Source: Desulfuromonadales bacterium
GTDB lineage: Bacteria; Desulfobacterota; Desulfuromonadia; Desulfuromonadales; BM103
Length of the DNA: 5,195 nt
Assembly: GCA_030614505.1 (NCBI GenBank)
Contig: JAUWTX010000176.1
Coordinates: 1-5,195 of the forward strand
Reading direction: 5' to 3'
The notes under the pieces are model-generated. The model had not been told where the DNA came from. It saw only the letters and a program-made list of their open reading frames with translations, and searched no databases. This document shows positions 4,616 through 5,195 of this stretch, one piece after another. Position numbers and translations under genes: made by a program. Within the stretch, counting starts at the first letter, position 1; each line of letters begins with the position of its first letter.

Positions 4616-5195
4616 CTAAGATTCAGCAACCGCTACAAACCGTTGCACAGCAGATGGAATGTCAACGGCCTGGATGTTGCCAAAGGCCAAACGCAGATAG
4701 TTCGATAACCCAGGGCCAAAAGCCTCACCGGGAAGACAAAGTAAGCGGGCTTGTTCGACCATGCGGCGGGCAGCGTCGCGGCTGGAAAGTTGTGACCATG
4801 GGTGTTTGACCCAGGCGAAGAAACCGCCGCTGGCGACGAGTTGAAAATTGTTCTCTGGCAGATCAAACAGATCCCGGAAACGATCATGGCGCTGCTGCAT
4901 CATAATGGCGTTGGCAGCCACCCAGTCATCAAGGTGGTCACAGCCAAAACGAATCGCCTGCTGGGTAATACGTGGCGAGCAAACGACCATACTGTCCTGA
5001 ACCTTGAGTGCCTGATGGATCACCTCCGGGCCGGCAATAAGTGCCCCGGCGCGGTATCCGGTCAGGGCAAAGGTTTTACCAAAGGAGGCAATCTGGATGA
5101 AATGCTGCTGCCAGTCCGGTTCGGCAAACAGTTTATGAGGTGACTGCCCCTCCGGCAGGAAAGCATTGTAAGTTTCATCAAGCAGCAGAGAGATA
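4616..5195 (-). CDS. Class I/II PLP-dependent aminotransferase, C-terminal 192 residues, cut by window edge
   Basis: The N-terminus lies beyond base 5195. The visible part starts in the large domain with LDETYNAF, the family's (V/L)DExY motif whose Asp contacts the pyridine nitrogen of PLP. It continues with IASFGKTFALTGYRAG, in which the Lys (codon 5077-5075) is the expected Schiff-base lysine. The C-terminal small domain follows, with FQLVASGGFFAWVKHP, then LLCLPGEAFGPG, and YLRLAFGN whose Arg should bind the substrate carboxylate. The stop is TAG at 4618-4616. The aminotransferase fold I family includes aspartate, aromatic and methionine transaminases; the substrate cannot be fixed from this fragment. 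An internal GTG at 5023 is only a frame artefact, since the family homology runs on upstream to the window edge. The gene converges with the dehydrogenase across a 77-base gap that has only a weak TTGGC/GCCAA dyad with a long loop. Confidence 0.93.
   Translation of the reverse strand, partial: ISLLLDETYNAFLPEGQSPHKLFAEPDWQQHFIQIASFGKTFALTGYRAGALIAGPEVIHQALKVQDSMVVCSPRITQQAIRFGCDHLDDWVAANAIMMQQRHDRFRDLFDLPENNFQLVASGGFFAWVKHPWSQLSSRDAARRMVEQARLLCLPGEAFGPGLSNYLRLAFGNIQAVDIPSAVQRFVAVAES

Noticed and set aside
4802..5143. A 113-codon plus-strand frame
   Set aside because: It is antisense to the aminotransferase, whose catalytic motifs are unmistakable.
1..5195. CRISPR array, insertion sequence, phage or toxin-antitoxin module
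   Set aside because: No spaced direct repeats, transposase or integrase motifs, target-site duplications or recognisable toxin-antitoxin pair were seen on either strand.

Overview
The window reads as ordinary bacterial chromosome: short intergenic gaps, good Shine-Dalgarno sites and no mobile-element genes. The combination of a UspA-type stress protein, a rubrerythrin-like ferritin-fold protein, an exported DsrE-like protein and a stand-alone SagB-type dehydrogenase would suit an anaerobic or microaerobic, sulfur- and metal-active proteobacterium. A member of the Desulfuromonadales/Desulfuromonadota is my best guess. That placement is an inference from gene content, not from a phylogenetic marker. 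Base composition is near 50% GC overall, with AT-rich regulatory gaps and a clearly GC-rich stretch around the short-chain dehydrogenase.

Layout, left to right. (1) 1-297, minus: N-terminal part of a universal stress protein, cut by the window edge. (2) 482-1237, minus: a SagB/ThcOx-type, nitroreductase-fold FMN dehydrogenase. (3) 1344-1538, plus: a divergent 64-residue Cys/His-rich protein behind an extended -10 promoter, closed by a strong hairpin terminator that sits in a three-part GTGTCCCC-type repeat. (4) 1593-2108, minus: a rubrerythrin-like diiron protein whose promoter carries a perfect 6+6 palindrome on the -10 box. (5) 2295-2768 and 2803-3201, plus: a probable two-gene operon of an exported DsrE-like protein and a DCC-family (DUF393) CxxC protein. 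(6) 3218-3481, minus: a conserved-looking 87-residue protein of unknown function, possibly preceded by an overlapping 42-codon ORF. (7) 3744-4538, plus: a complete classical short-chain dehydrogenase/reductase. (8) 4616-5195, minus: the C-terminal 192 residues of a class I/II PLP aminotransferase, cut by the window edge.

The genes do not form one pathway. The common thread in the middle is redox, thiol and metal chemistry: a diiron protein, an exported single-cysteine DsrE protein, a CxxC protein, a flavin dehydrogenase and a Cys-rich small protein. No complete new system is visible. The best leads are the operator over the ferritin-like promoter, the DsrE-DCC pair, the Cys-rich small protein beside a SagB-type enzyme that has no visible azole-synthesis partners, and the small overlapping ORF before the 87-residue protein.
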